64,000 nt of DNA from Patescibacteria group bacterium (GCA_963169655.1 CAUJCM010000003.1:127465-191464); one strand, 5' to 3'; positions 8,526 to 18,860 are shown, numbered from the stretch's first letter. A program made the numbers and translations. Notes: generated by a model not told the origin, from the letters alone.

Positions 8526-9740
8526 ATGGCAATTAGCAATCATCAAAAAGACTCACTTAGAAACCTATTTTCAGGTTCAAGTACACTCGGGAAAAAAACT
8601 ATGGAAGTAGTACCCGATGGAATTACTCCAGTTGCACGCATCAAAGTTATTGGTGTTGGTGGAGGTGGTAACAATGCCCTTGAGAGAATGATTAAAACAA
8701 ATCTCAATGGTATTGAATACATTGCAGTGAATACTGATTCACAGGCATTAATCCATTCAAATGCAAATTTAAAAATTAATATTGGTAAGGCAACTACAAG
8801 AGGACTAGGAGCAGGTGCAAATCCAGATATTGGTCGTCAATCAGCAGAAGAAAGTGCTGAAGAATTAAGAGAAGCTTTAATGGGAACTGATATGGTTTTC
8901 ATTACTTGTGGTATGGGTGGTGGAACTGGTACAGGCGCTTCACCAGTAATTGCTGAAGTTGCTAAAGAACTTGGAATTTTAACAATCGCAGTTGTCACAA
9001 AACCTTTCTCTTTTGAAGGAAATAGAAGAAGACAACAGGCTGAAGATGGGTTAGAAAATTTGAGAAATAAAGTTGATACTTTAATCACAATCCCAAATGA
9101 TAAAATTTTATCAATAATTGATAAAAAAACTCCAATTACTGAAGCCTTTACTGTTGTTGATGATGTTTTAAGACAAGGTGTACAAGGTATTGCAGATTTA
9201 ATTACAGTTCACGGAATGATTAATGTGGACTTTGCAGATGTTAAGGCAGTTATGGAAAATTCAGGTTCTGCTTTAATGGGTATTGGATATGGAACAGGTG
9301 AAAATAGAGCTGTTGAAGCAGCAAAAGCTGCTATTGAATCTCCATTACTTGAACTTTCAATTGATGGTGCTAAAGGTGTATTATTCAATATTACTGGTGG
9401 AAACGATTTAAGTATGTTTGAAGTAGACGAAGCTGCTAGAATTATTACAGAAGCAGCTGATCAAGATGCTAATATTATTTTTGGAGCAGTCATTAATGAC
9501 TCTTATACTGGAGAAATAAAAATAACTGTTGTTGCAACTGGATTTGATGATAGTCCAAGAGAAAAACCAACTATTTTAAGACAGCATTTACCTTTAAATA
9601 ATTCTCTTCGTTCAGTTCCAAATAATAATGATGCAATATCAGCTACTAGAAATGTAGAAACAACTAACCCTGTAAATAATAAAAATATTGAAAGTGAGTT
9701 AGATGTTCCAGCATTCATTAGAAGAAAAATGGATAGATAA
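8526..9740 (+). CDS. ftsZ: Cell division GTPase FtsZ
   Basis: 404 residues. The tubulin-like GTPase core shows [17 protein letters not shown], the signature GGGTGTG loop at residues 131-137, [17 protein letters not shown] and the catalytic-loop region with [11 protein letters not shown] variable linker of about 60 residues leads to a conserved C-terminal peptide, [12 protein letters not shown], which normally binds FtsA and other partners; FtsA is encoded just upstream. The N-terminal extension of about 35 residues before the core is a little longer than usual. A terminator follows directly. Confidence 0.97.
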   Translation: MAISNHQKDSLRNLFSGSSTLGKKTMEVVPDGITPVARIKVIGVGGGGNNALERMIKTNLNGIEYIAVNTDSQALIHSNANLKINIGKATTRGLGAGANPDIGRQSAEESAEELREALMGTDMVFITCGMGGGTGTGASPVIAEVAKELGILTIAVVTKPFSFEGNRRRQQAEDGLENLRNKVDTLITIPNDKILSIIDKKTPITEAFTVVDDVLRQGVQGIADLITVHGMINVDFADVKAVMENSGSALMGIGYGTGENRAVEAAKAAIESPLLELSIDGAKGVLFNITGGNDLSMFEVDEAARIITEAADQDANIIFGAVINDSYTGEIKITVVATGFDDSPREKPTILRQHLPLNNSLRSVPNNNDAISATRNVETTNPVNNKNIESELDVPAFIRRKMDR

Positions 9741-9762
9741 AGAACTATTGAAATAATAATTT

Positions 9763-9793
9763 AAAAAGAGGCTATAATTAAGCCTCTTTTTTT
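9763..9793 (+). terminator. Intrinsic terminator of ftsAZ
   Basis: AAAAAGAGGCT and AGCCTCTTTTT form an 11-bp stem around ATAATTA, ending in T's. Confidence 0.92.
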
Positions 9794-9883
9794 GTGATTA
9801 AGAAAGTCTAATCAAAAATATTTACTACCTATTATCTCTAATAAAAGAGGCAATATAGCATTAAAATTGCAAGGAATTTTAAT

Positions 9884-9912
9884 TTGACATAAGCTCCCCT
9901 TTCCCCTATCAT
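9884..9912 (+). promoter_or_regulatory. Promoter of tRNA-Thr
   Basis: TTGACA and TATCAT are spaced by 17 bases; the predicted start is about 30 bases before the tRNA. Confidence 0.68.
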
Positions 9913-9947
9913 CAGCCCGCAATCAGCTTTTTAATAAAGTTGTATTT

Positions 9948-10023
9948 GCCACTTTAGCTCAGTTGGTAGAGCAACTGTTTTGTAAACAGTAGGTCATCGG
10001 TTCAAGTCCGATAAGTGGCTCCA
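9948..10023 (+). tRNA. tRNA-Thr (TGT)
   Basis: A 76-nt cloverleaf: acceptor GCCACTT pairs with AAGTGGC, the anticodon arm is ACTGT-TTTGTAA-ACAGT with anticodon TGT, the T-loop is TTCAAGT, and CCA is encoded. Confidence 0.97.
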
Positions 10024-10033
10024 GAGTAAATTA

Positions 10034-10061
10034 GAAAGGCTCAATTTAATTGGGTCTTTTT
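10034..10061 (+). terminator. Terminator after tRNA-Thr
   Basis: AAAGGCTCAATT can pair with AATTGGGTCTTT (two G-U pairs), followed by T's. It separates the two tRNA genes. Confidence 0.7.
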
Positions 10062-10117
10062 AATTTAAATAAGAAAATTTCAATAAGAATAACAATAAAA
10101 CAGATTTTAAAAATCTA

Positions 10118-10146
10118 TTGCCAAAAAACTCTTCGACACTTATATT
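10118..10146 (+). promoter_or_regulatory. Promoter of tRNA-Tyr
   Basis: TTGCCA and TATATT with a 17-base spacer end 23 bases before the tRNA. Confidence 0.58.
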
Positions 10147-10169
10147 AAACAGGCCTTATTGGCATTTAT

Positions 10170-10256
<87 letters not shown>

Positions 10257-10530
10257 GTTAAAATACAAAAATTAATGCTAGATCTGGCACAACCTCCCAT
10301 ACAAATCCATGCCAAAACTAATGGAGATTCTTTGTATAGTAATTTTCCAAAAGATTTCACTTTGAAGATAAAGTCATCTAATTTTCTAGATTACTTAGCC
10401 ATTAATTGCTTTTATTATTTCTCTTTTTAGAAAGAGATAATTATTATTTATATAATAAGAAATACACGCTCATTTATTTTTCAATTTTTTATATAAGTAC
10501 AAAGCTTACTTTTTATAAAAAATATTTTGT

Positions 10531-10589
10531 ATTTTTTCCATCCCTATCCCCCACCCACCCAAGGGGCAGGGTAGCAGAGAAAATTAAAC
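10531..10589 (+). repeat. 59-bp C/G-rich dispersed repeat, copy 1
   Basis: Matches copy 2 at 15885-15943 in the same orientation with 6 differences over 59 bases. The core is a C-rich run followed by AAGGGGCAGGGTAGCA; ACCCACCC and GGGGCAGGGT can fold into a hairpin. It lies in the 430-base gap between tRNA-Tyr and the beta-helix gene. The rest of that gap is AT-rich, and I see only the adhesin promoter in it; short open frames there look like chance. Confidence 0.85.
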
Positions 10590-10649
10590 ACTACATAAAA
10601 TCTTTTTATTTGTATTTAACCTCATTTTTTTTATAAAAACATATTTTTA

Positions 10650-10658
10650 TGGTATAAT
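10650..10658 (+). promoter_or_regulatory. Extended -10 promoter of the beta-helix gene
   Basis: TGGTATAAT lies 30 bases before the ATG at 10688. Its position makes the GTG at 10661 an unlikely start, because that codon would be at or before the transcription start. Confidence 0.7.
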
Positions 10659-10687
10659 TAGTGGATTCCTATAATAAAAATAAAAAT

Positions 10688-13600
10688 ATGTTATCCAATA
10701 TTCACAAAAATATTAAAAGGATCTCAACTTTAATGATTCCTTTACTTTTATTAAGTTCAGTTTCACAAACTCTTGCAGCAACTATCACAGTAGATACAAA
10801 TTTAGATGATGGAAGTCTTGGAAATTGTGAGCTTAGAGATGCCATTTTATCGGCAAATAATAATGTGGCTCATGATAATTGTAATGCAGGACAAGTAGCA
10901 CCCATAACAGATAAGATAGAATTTGATCCAAGTTTATCGGGTCAGACTATTACTTTAAATGGAACTCAATTACCACAAATTACTGAATTGGTTGAAATTA
11001 ATGGTGATATTGATGGGGACAATAGTCCAGATATTACAATAGATGCTAATTCAATGAGCAGAGCTTTAGATATAAATTCTGAAAATGTAAAAGTAAACGG
11101 ACTAAGTTTTCTTAATGGTGCTCAAGCTGGAGGATTAGGAGGAACTATCGCAATAAGGCAAAATTCTGTGCTTAATTTAGCAAATAGTTCAATAAATAAT
11201 TCTACAGCTCAATTTGGAGGTTCAATCGGGGCAGAAGGAGATGCCTTTCTTTATTTAAATAATGTAAATATAAATAATAGTACTGCTACGTCATCAGGAG
11301 GTGCTATTTTTGTAGATAAAGAAGCTACTAATGACAGTCCATTTGAATCTGTAGATCTTTTCGTTCAAAATTCTAATATTTCCAACACAAGTGCAGATAA
11401 TGGAGGTGCTATTTATGTAGATGAAAATAATGAATCTGCAATTTATGATACAGTAATTGATAATGCAGAAGCTAATCAAGATGGTGGAGGTATTTATTTT
11501 GCTCAATCTTCCAACCCTCCTACTCCTCATGCACGAGACATAGATATGACTAATCTAACTATTACTAATTCAAAAGCCAATAAAGGTGGCGCTGGAGGTA
11601 GAGGTGGAGGAATTTATTTAGGTAAAGGGTTAAATACAGTTTCGAACAGTGGTTTACATTTATCAAATAATGAGGCTGAAGAAGGAGGAAGTATTTATCT
11701 TGATGGAGATAATGTAAATAGAAGCAGTTTAAGTCTTGGTATCAACGATTATATAGGGCATTCAACAGCGGATGCGGGTGGTGGTATTTATGTAAATGGT
11801 TTTAGTCAATTAAATACAATTGGTGTCAACGGTAGCCCTATTACTTTTGAAAGTAATACAGCTTTAACAAGAGGTGGAGGAGCTCTGTATTATGCAGTTA
11901 ATAGTTTGAGTTCATCAATTATCTATGTAGATTTTTTAAATAATTTGGGTTTAACTTCGCATGGAGGTGCAATCAAGACGGAAGAAGGAAATAATATTAC
12001 TATCAACAACTCTAATTTTTTTCAAAATTTTGCGGCAGCTGGTGGGGCTATTGGATTGCAATCAATCAATCCGTTACTTATTCTTAATTTGATTATTAGT
12101 GATTCTAATTTTGCAGGTAATAAAGCTACTTCATCAGGAGGTGCTATTTATTTAGAAGACAATAGCAATGTTACTTTAAATAATGTTACTACTGAAGTAG
12201 CAAATTATATTACTCCCCCACTTCCTATTAACAGTAATACAGCAAATTATAGAGGAGGGTTTTTATTAGCTAACCACTCATCTCCTAATAGTTCTTTGAA
12301 TATAAATAACTCTCAAATAAATAATAATGAAGCAGCTTCTTGTGGTGCGTTATCATTAGAATATGCAAATAACTCTATAGTTTATCCGGTTAATATAATT
12401 AGTTCTGTCTTTACTAATAATATTGCAATTAAAGATATTTTTGGATTGTATGGTGATGGAGGAGCAATTTGTTTTGATGGAGGTGGAATAGTAATTGATG
12501 ATACTAAATTTGAAAATAACTTAGCTGATAATTTTGGGGGTGCTATTTATTCTTCAAATATTGGATATGATGTCTTAATTAATATTCTTAATGGAGTAGA
12601 ATTTATTAAAAATTCAATAACATCAAAGGGAGGATTTATGCAACCAACAAAAGGTGGGAATATATATTTACGATCAGCAGTCCCACAGTCTAGTATTTTA
12701 AATTTAACTGATAGCTTTTTTGATTTGTCAGACACAATTTCTTATTATGGAGGTGGAGTTTATGGAGAAGGTAGTTCAGTTGTTATTAATATTTTAAATA
12801 GTATTTTTGACAATACTTCAGGAGGGATGGATGTTGAGAATGCTGGAGGAGTTGCAGTATACGATGAAGCAAAGGCCAATATTGATAATTCTTTATTCCA
12901 AAATTTAATTAGTAGTGCAGCTGCAGCTATTGGTGGATGGAATAGTCTAATTAATTTAAGTAATTCTATAATTAAAGATAATAATGCTATTCAAGCTGGC
13001 GGAGTTGGTATTACAGGAGAAGATGGAGTTTTCAATATTGATAATTCTACTATAATTCAAAATACTTCTACGGCTTTTGCCGGAGGAATTGGAGCTCTTG
13101 ATAAAGGTACCTTGAATATTACAAATTCTTATGTTGGAGAAAATCAATCTAATTTAGGAGGAGGAATTGGAGTTGCAACAGATGCTAAATTATCATTAAT
13201 TAATTCTACTATTCATAATAATTTAGCTAATAATTTTGGTGGAGGGGTTTTTTTGATGATGGCAGATATTGTTGACATTATTTCCTCAACTATTGCCTTT
13301 AACCACAGCAATATGGATGGTGGTGGAATATCTTATATAGACGGATTAATTGCTCCCTTTACACCAGCATCTCCAATTAATATGCAAAATACTATTTTAG
13401 AAGGCAATACAGCTAATGGGAATGGTCCAGATTGTAAAGGGGCAACCCCATTTTCTACTAAAGGTTATAATTTATATAGTGATTCGACTGATTGTGGAGG
13501 AGTTTTTCAACCTACTGATATTAAAGATACTTCTGCTCAACTAGGAGCATTAGGGCTTCATGGAGGTGATACCTTAAACTTTCCACTTTTATCAAATAGT

Positions 13601-15475
13601 CCAGCAATTAATACTGGAAGTACTACTGAATTAACTGATCAAAGAGGGATAGCAAGACCTCAAGGGCCTAAAGCAGATATGGGTTCTTATGAATATGAAG
13701 ATCATACTGCTCCTATTATTGCAGAAATAACTCCAGTAACCAGTCCAACGAATGACTCTACTCCAGCTTATATATTTTCTAGTGATGAAGCTGGAACTAT
13801 TACTTATGGAGGCTCTTGTTCATCAGCAACAATTAATGCTCTCAATGGAAATAATAATATTAATTTTAATAGTTTGGCTCCAGGGACTTATTCAAATTGT
13901 ACAATTCAAGTCACTGATGTCTTTGGAAATATTAGTAATATTATTAATGTCACCCCGTTTATAATTGTCGATAATGGTTCAGGTGGAGGAAGTAGTGGAG
14001 GAGGAGGTGGATCTCCACAATTTGGACAAGGTCCATCAGAAGGAGGAGAGCCTTTTAATCCTGTAATTGGAACTCCGGAAAACCCCTCAAGTCCTGAGTT
14101 GATTCCAGAGCAACCACCATTTACTCCAGAAACACCAGCTCCAGTCCAGCCACAAGAACCTAGAACACCAACAGATATTGGTGGCCCTGATTACACAGAT
14201 CAACCTGAAGTAGAGGATGATTTAGAGCCTCAAATAGAAACTTTAGAAACTGAAAATATTAGAGAAACTGAAAAGCCATTTGATCTATCTCAAATTCCGC
14301 AAATTATTGAAAAACCAGAAAGTTATCAAAACTCTAGATTTTCTAATTATGGAAGCAGTTGTAATTTTCAAGAATTTAAACAAAAATATAGACTCTCAAT
14401 AGAAGCAATTTGGCAAGATAGTGATGGAGATGGGTTATCAGATTACTTAGAATGTGTAGTCAATACAGATCCAACTGTTCAAGATACGGATAAAGATGGA
14501 AAAAATGACAATTATGAGCTTTTAAATATTTTTACAAATCCACTTTTAGTAGATAATTTTGATTTAAGTAAATTAGGTAACTTTGTAGTAGTGACCTTAC
14601 CAGAAGAAGATTTAATAACAGCAGATGAATCACCAGTATTTTTAGGTCTTTCAAGAGCAAACAAAAATGTAAAAGTCTATCTGTTTGATTCCAATGATTT
14701 TGATATCTACAGAAATTTAATCATGGAAGCTATTTCAAAGATTGAAGATTTAACAAAAGAAGAACAAGATGATTTGTATAGTCAAAAATTTTCAAACTTA
14801 GTAGCTTGGATTCTTCAAAAATACTTAAATAATTCTTTAGATTCGGAAAATCCAGAGGAAAGCAAGTTTAAAGATAAAGTTAAATATGTAGGCCAAGCTC
14901 AAACAGATCAAAATGGAGTATTTTTATTAGATTCAGATTTAGATTTGAGAGATAATAAATATTTAGTAATAGGGGTATCTGTTGATAGCTATTCCGAACC
15001 AATAGAATTTACTGTTGATCAATCATTAGCCTTTATGACTCCACAAGCACAAAAACTTGGAGGTTATGAAATAACTGAAGATATTTTGTCTAGAAAATCT
15101 AAAATAGAATTAGAAGAAGAAAATAATAAGCCAGTACTTTCTGGAAAAGTTATAGTACCAAGTAAAGTAGTAGCTATTTGGAAATCTAATATTACAGGAT
15201 CTGCCTTACTTACAGACTCATTAGATCAAGAATTCCGTCTAACTCCTCCAGAAGCTTTAGAAACAGGAGAACATACAGTTTATTTAACCGCTTACAGAAA
15301 TAGTGATAATGCACAAAGTAAGACCCAAAAAATCTCATTTATAATTAAAGAAAAAGAAACTCCAAGTAATTTCCCAATATGGCCATTTATAATAGTTGGA
15401 GCGGTTATAATTACAGGAGTTGCTTATTTTGTAATAAAAAGGAAAGATAAAAAAGAAGAGGTTATAAACCAATAA
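10688..15475 (+). CDS. Giant surface beta-helix adhesin-like protein with membrane anchor
   Basis: 1595 residues from the ATG at 10688; a GTG nine codons upstream is in frame but overlaps the promoter. The signal peptide is LMIPLLLLSSVSQTLAA. The mature N-terminus has the CSLREAI-like motif (NCELRDAILSANN) typical of bacterial surface beta-helix proteins, then about 900 residues of right-handed beta-helix coils with recurring GGAIY/GGGIY turns and N-N-S ladders, as in Pmp-like repeats. The helix ends with a choice-of-anchor Q-type motif, SPAINTGSTTELTDQRG. A Gly/Pro-rich linker leads to a thrombospondin type-3-like calcium motif, DSDGDGLSDYLECVVNTDP (about 1243-1262), Ig-like domains and a C-terminal membrane helix (about 1562-1583) with a Lys-rich cytoplasmic end. 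Probably a long cell-surface stalk for attachment. Flanked by 59-bp direct repeats. Confidence 0.85.
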   Translation: MLSNIHKNIKRISTLMIPLLLLSSVSQTLAATITVDTNLDDGSLGNCELRDAILSANNNVAHDNCNAGQVAPITDKIEFDPSLSGQTITLNGTQLPQITELVEINGDIDGDNSPDITIDANSMSRALDINSENVKVNGLSFLNGAQAGGLGGTIAIRQNSVLNLANSSINNSTAQFGGSIGAEGDAFLYLNNVNINNSTATSSGGAIFVDKEATNDSPFESVDLFVQNSNISNTSADNGGAIYVDENNESAIYDTVIDNAEANQDGGGIYFAQSSNPPTPHARDIDMTNLTITNSKANKGGAGGRGGGIYLGKGLNTVSNSGLHLSNNEAEEGGSIYLDGDNVNRSSLSLGINDYIGHSTADAGGGIYVNGFSQLNTIGVNGSPITFESNTALTRGGGALYYAVNSLSSSIIYVDFLNNLGLTSHGGAIKTEEGNNITINNSNFFQNFAAAGGAIGLQSINPLLILNLIISDSNFAGNKATSSGGAIYLEDNSNVTLNNVTTEVANYITPPLPINSNTANYRGGFLLANHSSPNSSLNINNSQINNNEAASCGALSLEYANNSIVYPVNIISSVFTNNIAIKDIFGLYGDGGAICFDGGGIVIDDTKFENNLADNFGGAIYSSNIGYDVLINILNGVEFIKNSITSKGGFMQPTKGGNIYLRSAVPQSSILNLTDSFFDLSDTISYYGGGVYGEGSSVVINILNSIFDNTSGGMDVENAGGVAVYDEAKANIDNSLFQNLISSAAAAIGGWNSLINLSNSIIKDNNAIQAGGVGITGEDGVFNIDNSTIIQNTSTAFAGGIGALDKGTLNITNSYVGENQSNLGGGIGVATDAKLSLINSTIHNNLANNFGGGVFLMMADIVDIISSTIAFNHSNMDGGGISYIDGLIAPFTPASPINMQNTILEGNTANGNGPDCKGATPFSTKGYNLYSDSTDCGGVFQPTDIKDTSAQLGALGLHGGDTLNFPLLSNSPAINTGSTTELTDQRGIARPQGPKADMGSYEYEDHTAPIIAEITPVTSPTNDSTPAYIFSSDEAGTITYGGSCSSATINALNGNNNINFNSLAPGTYSNCTIQVTDVFGNISNIINVTPFIIVDNGSGGGSSGGGGGSPQFGQGPSEGGEPFNPVIGTPENPSSPELIPEQPPFTPETPAPVQPQEPRTPTDIGGPDYTDQPEVEDDLEPQIETLETENIRETEKPFDLSQIPQIIEKPESYQNSRFSNYGSSCNFQEFKQKYRLSIEAIWQDSDGDGLSDYLECVVNTDPTVQDTDKDGKNDNYELLNIFTNPLLVDNFDLSKLGNFVVVTLPEEDLITADESPVFLGLSRANKNVKVYLFDSNDFDIYRNLIMEAISKIEDLTKEEQDDLYSQKFSNLVAWILQKYLNNSLDSENPEESKFKDKVKYVGQAQTDQNGVFLLDSDLDLRDNKYLVIGVSVDSYSEPIEFTVDQSLAFMTPQAQKLGGYEITEDILSRKSKIELEEENNKPVLSGKVIVPSKVVAIWKSNITGSALLTDSLDQEFRLTPPEALETGEHTVYLTAYRNSDNAQSKTQKISFIIKEKETPSNFPIWPFIIVGAVIITGVAYFVIKRKDKKEEVINQ

Positions 15476-15539
15476 AAGTTTAAATTTTATAGTTCCGAAG
15501 CCTATCAAAGCAATACTCCAATTATTTTTAAAATAAGTT

Positions 15540-15718
15540 TATCTATTCAAGAATGGGCGACATAGCTTCAGCTCCAGATCACAAAACTCCCCCTTTCCCC
15601 TCTTGAGGGGTGTCAAATTCAAAGAATTTGACGGGGTGGACAAGGGGTGTCAGCGTAAGCTGACGGGGTGGACTTTCCCCTCTTGAGGGGTGTCAGCCAA
15701 AGGCTGACAGAGTGAACA
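15540..15718 (+). repeat. Cluster of three REP-like palindromic repeats
   Basis: A lead-in (GGGCGACATAGCTTCAGCTCC, also seen near 18875) is followed by three hairpin units. Each full unit has CCCCTCTTGAGGGG, then TGTCA...TGAC and GGGGTGGAC or a variant. The second stems differ but stay paired: GTCAAATTC/GAATTTGAC (15612-15632), GTCAGC/GCTGAC (15649-15664) and GTCAGCC/GGCTGAC (15692-15707). The surrounding 15476-16042 gap holds no gene that I can support. Confidence 0.88.
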
Positions 15719-15884
15719 TTTTCAAAAATATTAAAAAAATAAAGAATACGGTAAACAAATGCAAAAACAGATTATTTACTTCTGTTAACAATAATTAAGT
15801 GTTTTTTTATAAATAAAATATACCCACATGGGCAGAAGTAGATTATTAAACTAAATCAAATATTAGATTTCTATAAATTTTGCT

Positions 15885-15943
15885 ATTTTTTCCATCCCAA
15901 ACCCCCACCCACCCAAGGGGCAGGGTAGCACCCCAAATTAAAC
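15885..15943 (+). repeat. 59-bp C/G-rich dispersed repeat, copy 2
   Basis: Direct copy of 10531-10589; identical from ACCCACCCAAGGGGCAGGGT through TAGCA. The two copies bracket the beta-helix gene and the REP-like cluster. Confidence 0.85.
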
Positions 15944-16042
15944 TCAAAATTAGATCTTTCTAAAATATCAAATTTACTCGTCAAAACCTTTTAAAATCAC
16001 AAACTTTCTATTATATTATTAACAAAATAACGCCAAAATAAA

Positions 16043-17386
16043 ATGAAAATAAAAAATATCATTCCACTAATTTTAAGTTTTACCTTAATTTCAACTGCTC
16101 AAGCTAGCATTTTTTCCGATGTAGTTAATAATCCAAATAAAGAAGCAATAGAATTTCTTTATCAAAATGGCATAATTTCTGGATATGATGATGGTTCTTT
16201 CCAACCAGCCAAAAGTATTAATCGTGCAGAATTATTAAAGATTTTAGTTGAAGCTAAAACAGAAACTCCAAAAGTCGAAGATTACAATAATTGTTTCCCT
16301 GATGTTAAAAATGAATGGTTTGCACCTTATATTTGTTATGCTAAAAGTCAAAAGTGGATTGAAGGTTACCCAGATGGAAGTTTTAGACCTGGTCTTTTAG
16401 TGAATAAGGCTGAGGCTATAAAAATGTTAATTAATACTCAAAATATTCCAATAGATACAATCAATGGCTGGGTTTTTGATGATATTGATAATAATGAGTG
16501 GTACGCTCCATTTATTCAGACTGCAAAAAATAAAGGATTAATATCGACCTCTAATTTTATATATGGAATTGGAAATTATATGTCGCGTGGAGAAATTAGT
16601 GAAAATTTATTCAGATCATTAATTATTAAAAGGGATAATTTATCATCATTTAGTGAGTTTCAACCATCGACTAATCATAATGAGTCAAATACAGTTAATA
16701 ATAATTTTAATGAAAGTACTTATCAAAATTCTAATATTCCTTCCCAACCAACATCTTCACCACAAAAAGAATATTATTTTGTAGAAAAAGTTGTAGATGG
16801 AGATACTATTAAAGTCCAAAAAGATGGAATTACTCAAACAATTCGAATGATTGGAATAGACACTCCAGAAACAGTTTCACCTTCCAAACCAGTACAATGT
16901 TTTGGACAGGAAGCTTCTAATATGACTAAATCAAAATTATTAAATAAAAATGTATATTTAGAATCTGATCCAACACAAGGAAATCTAGATAAATACAATA
17001 GACTACTGAGATATGTATTTTTAGAAGATCAAACTAATTTTAATCTATGGATGGTAGCCAATGGTTACGCTTTTGAATATACATATAATATTCCCTATAA
17101 ATACCAGTCAGAATTTAAAGCTGCACAAGCTAATGCTAGAGATCAAGGATTAGGCCTTTGGAATGAGAATAGTTGTAACGGAGTTAATTCACCAATAAAT
17201 CAGTCTAATGATAATCAACAAAATACATCATATAAATTTTATGTAAGTAGCCAAGCTAAATCTAAATACTATTGTGAAACCGATAGTGCTTGGAAAAATT
17301 TATCTCCAAAAAATCTTTTAATTTATGATGATGAAGCAAGCTTATTAAAAGATTTTCCAAAATTAACTCTCAATAAACCATGTTAA
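16043..17386 (+). CDS. SLH-domain secreted thermonuclease-like protein
   Basis: 447 residues. Signal peptide (LILSFTLISTAQA), then three S-layer homology domains: FSDVVNNPNKEAIEFLYQNG at about 24-70, CFPDVKNEWFAPYICYAKS at about 82-128 and a degenerate third to about 195. SLH domains bind cell-wall polymers. After a Ser/Asn linker comes a staphylococcal-nuclease-like domain (about 244-378): VVDGDTIKV, RMIGIDTPET (catalytic Arg and Glu) and KYNRLLRYVF (second Arg), all active-site positions kept. A Cys-containing tail domain with YYCETDSAWKNLSP follows. Likely degrades external DNA or RNA at the cell surface, perhaps for nucleotide scavenging. Converges with rarA, sharing 4 bases. Confidence 0.88.
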   Translation: MKIKNIIPLILSFTLISTAQASIFSDVVNNPNKEAIEFLYQNGIISGYDDGSFQPAKSINRAELLKILVEAKTETPKVEDYNNCFPDVKNEWFAPYICYAKSQKWIEGYPDGSFRPGLLVNKAEAIKMLINTQNIPIDTINGWVFDDIDNNEWYAPFIQTAKNKGLISTSNFIYGIGNYMSRGEISENLFRSLIIKRDNLSSFSEFQPSTNHNESNTVNNNFNESTYQNSNIPSQPTSSPQKEYYFVEKVVDGDTIKVQKDGITQTIRMIGIDTPETVSPSKPVQCFGQEASNMTKSKLLNKNVYLESDPTQGNLDKYNRLLRYVFLEDQTNFNLWMVANGYAFEYTYNIPYKYQSEFKAAQANARDQGLGLWNENSCNGVNSPINQSNDNQQNTSYKFYVSSQAKSKYYCETDSAWKNLSPKNLLIYDDEASLLKDFPKLTLNKPC

Positions 17387-18681
17387 GAAATTTTCTTTTT
17401 CTTTTGGTTAATTTCCTTTAATTTTTCTTTAATCTTTAGTTCTAGACCATGAGAAGTTGGAATATACAGCTTCTCATTTTTAATTTCCTCAGGTAAATGC
17501 CTTTGAGTAACGATATTTTCAGGATAATCGTGAGCATATTGATAATTTTTACCATAACCCCACTCTTTCATTAATTTAGTACTAGCATTTCTTAAATGAA
17601 ATGGTACTTCTAAATTACCCGTTTTATTAATTAAATCTTTACTTAAATTTACAGCTTTATATAAAGCATTTGACTTAGGAGCCATAGCCAAGTGAACAAC
17701 AGCTTGTGCTAAATTCACACTACATTCTGGCATTCCATTAAATTGACAAGCTTCTTTAGTTGCAACAGCCACCAACAAAGCATGAGGATCTGCCATACCC
17801 ACATCTTCAGAAGCAAATCTAATTAATCTTCTAGCAATATATAAGGGATCCTCCCCTGCTTCTAACATTCTCATCATCCAGTAAATAGCAGCATTAGGAT
17901 CACTACTTCGCATACTTTTATGTAAAGCAGATATTATATTGTAATGTTCTTCACCTTTTTTATCATATCTTAAGTTTTTTCTTTGTAGGATTTGATAGAT
18001 AGAATCAATCTCTAAGGGCCATTTATCATTTAATTTTAAAATTATTTCAAAAGTATTAAGCAAATTTCTTGCATCTCCATTTGCAAATTTAATTAAAAAA
18101 TTTAAAGCATCTTTTTTTATTTCTAAATCAAGATTTATCAAATATTGAACTTGAGAAATAGCTCTAAGTAAAATTTGTTTTAAAGCTTTATCATTTAATT
18201 TTTTAAAAACAAAAACTTGAGATCTTGAAAGCAAAGCTGAATTAACTTCAAATGAAGGATTTTCCGTAGTTGCTCCAATCAAAATAATAGTGCCTTTTTC
18301 GGTATAAGGAAGCAAAAAGTCTTGTTGAGATTTATTAAATCTATGAATCTCATCAATGAATAAAATAGTTTTTGTACCTAATCTTAAAAAATCTTCTGCC
18401 TCTTCAATTACCTTCCTTAATTCACTTACACCTGAAGTTACCGCACTTAAAGTAATAAATTTAGATTTAGTTTTTTCAGCAATAATTTGAGCTAAAGTAG
18501 TTTTACCAACTCCTGGTGGACCATAAAAAATCATTGAATGTAATTGATCATTTTCAATTAATTTTTTTAATATTTTATTTTTACCAACTAATTCATCTTG
18601 TCCAAAAAATTCTTCTAAACTTTTAGGTCTTAATAAATTAGCTAAAGGTTCATTACTAATTTCATTGAAATTTATTTTCAT
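17383..18681 (-). CDS. rarA: Replication-associated recombination protein RarA/MgsA
   Basis: 432 residues, AAA+ ATPase. Residues 1-30 contain LRPKSLEEFFGQDELVG, typical of RarA/WHIP; Walker A is GPPGVGKT (54-61), Walker B LFIDEIHRF (about 107-114), sensor-1 GATTENPSFEVN, and arginine-finger region LLSRSQVF. The C-terminal tetramerisation part shows DPNAAIYWMMRMLEAGEDP, RLIRFASEDVG and APKSNALYKAV. RarA acts at stalled replication forks. The start ATG is at 18681. The C-terminus ends in a Lys-rich tail that overlaps the nuclease gene by four bases in convergent orientation. Confidence 0.95.
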   Translation of the reverse strand: MKINFNEISNEPLANLLRPKSLEEFFGQDELVGKNKILKKLIENDQLHSMIFYGPPGVGKTTLAQIIAEKTKSKFITLSAVTSGVSELRKVIEEAEDFLRLGTKTILFIDEIHRFNKSQQDFLLPYTEKGTIILIGATTENPSFEVNSALLSRSQVFVFKKLNDKALKQILLRAISQVQYLINLDLEIKKDALNFLIKFANGDARNLLNTFEIILKLNDKWPLEIDSIYQILQRKNLRYDKKGEEHYNIISALHKSMRSSDPNAAIYWMMRMLEAGEDPLYIARRLIRFASEDVGMADPHALLVAVATKEACQFNGMPECSVNLAQAVVHLAMAPKSNALYKAVNLSKDLINKTGNLEVPFHLRNASTKLMKEWGYGKNYQYAHDYPENIVTQRHLPEEIKNEKLYIPTSHGLELKIKEKLKEINQKKKKIS

Positions 18682-18796
18682 TCAGAAATATACTTATTTG
18701 AGTTAAAAATATAGTTGAAAATCAATAAATTAACAAGTTATGACAAAAAACTCCCCTCTTAATTGAAGTCAGTAGGTCCTTTCAGGCTAATCACTT

Positions 18797-18836
18797 CCCC
18801 TCTTGAGGGGTGTCAGTATAAGCTGACAGGATTGAC
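18797..18836 (+). repeat. REP-like palindromic repeat
   Basis: CCCCTCTTGAGGGG followed by GTCAG-TATAAG-CTGAC and AGGATTGAC. Part of the same family as 15540-15718. It lies in the 340-base gap between rarA and the SLH/FlgD-Ig gene; besides the repeats and a terminator I see nothing else there. Confidence 0.85.
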
Positions 18837-18860
18837 TTTTTCAAAAAAGCAAAAAAGGAT

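Noticed and set aside
10661..10690. GTG start of the beta-helix gene at 10661
   Set aside because: It lies three bases from the -10 box; the ATG at 10688 fits the promoter and gives a normal signal peptide.
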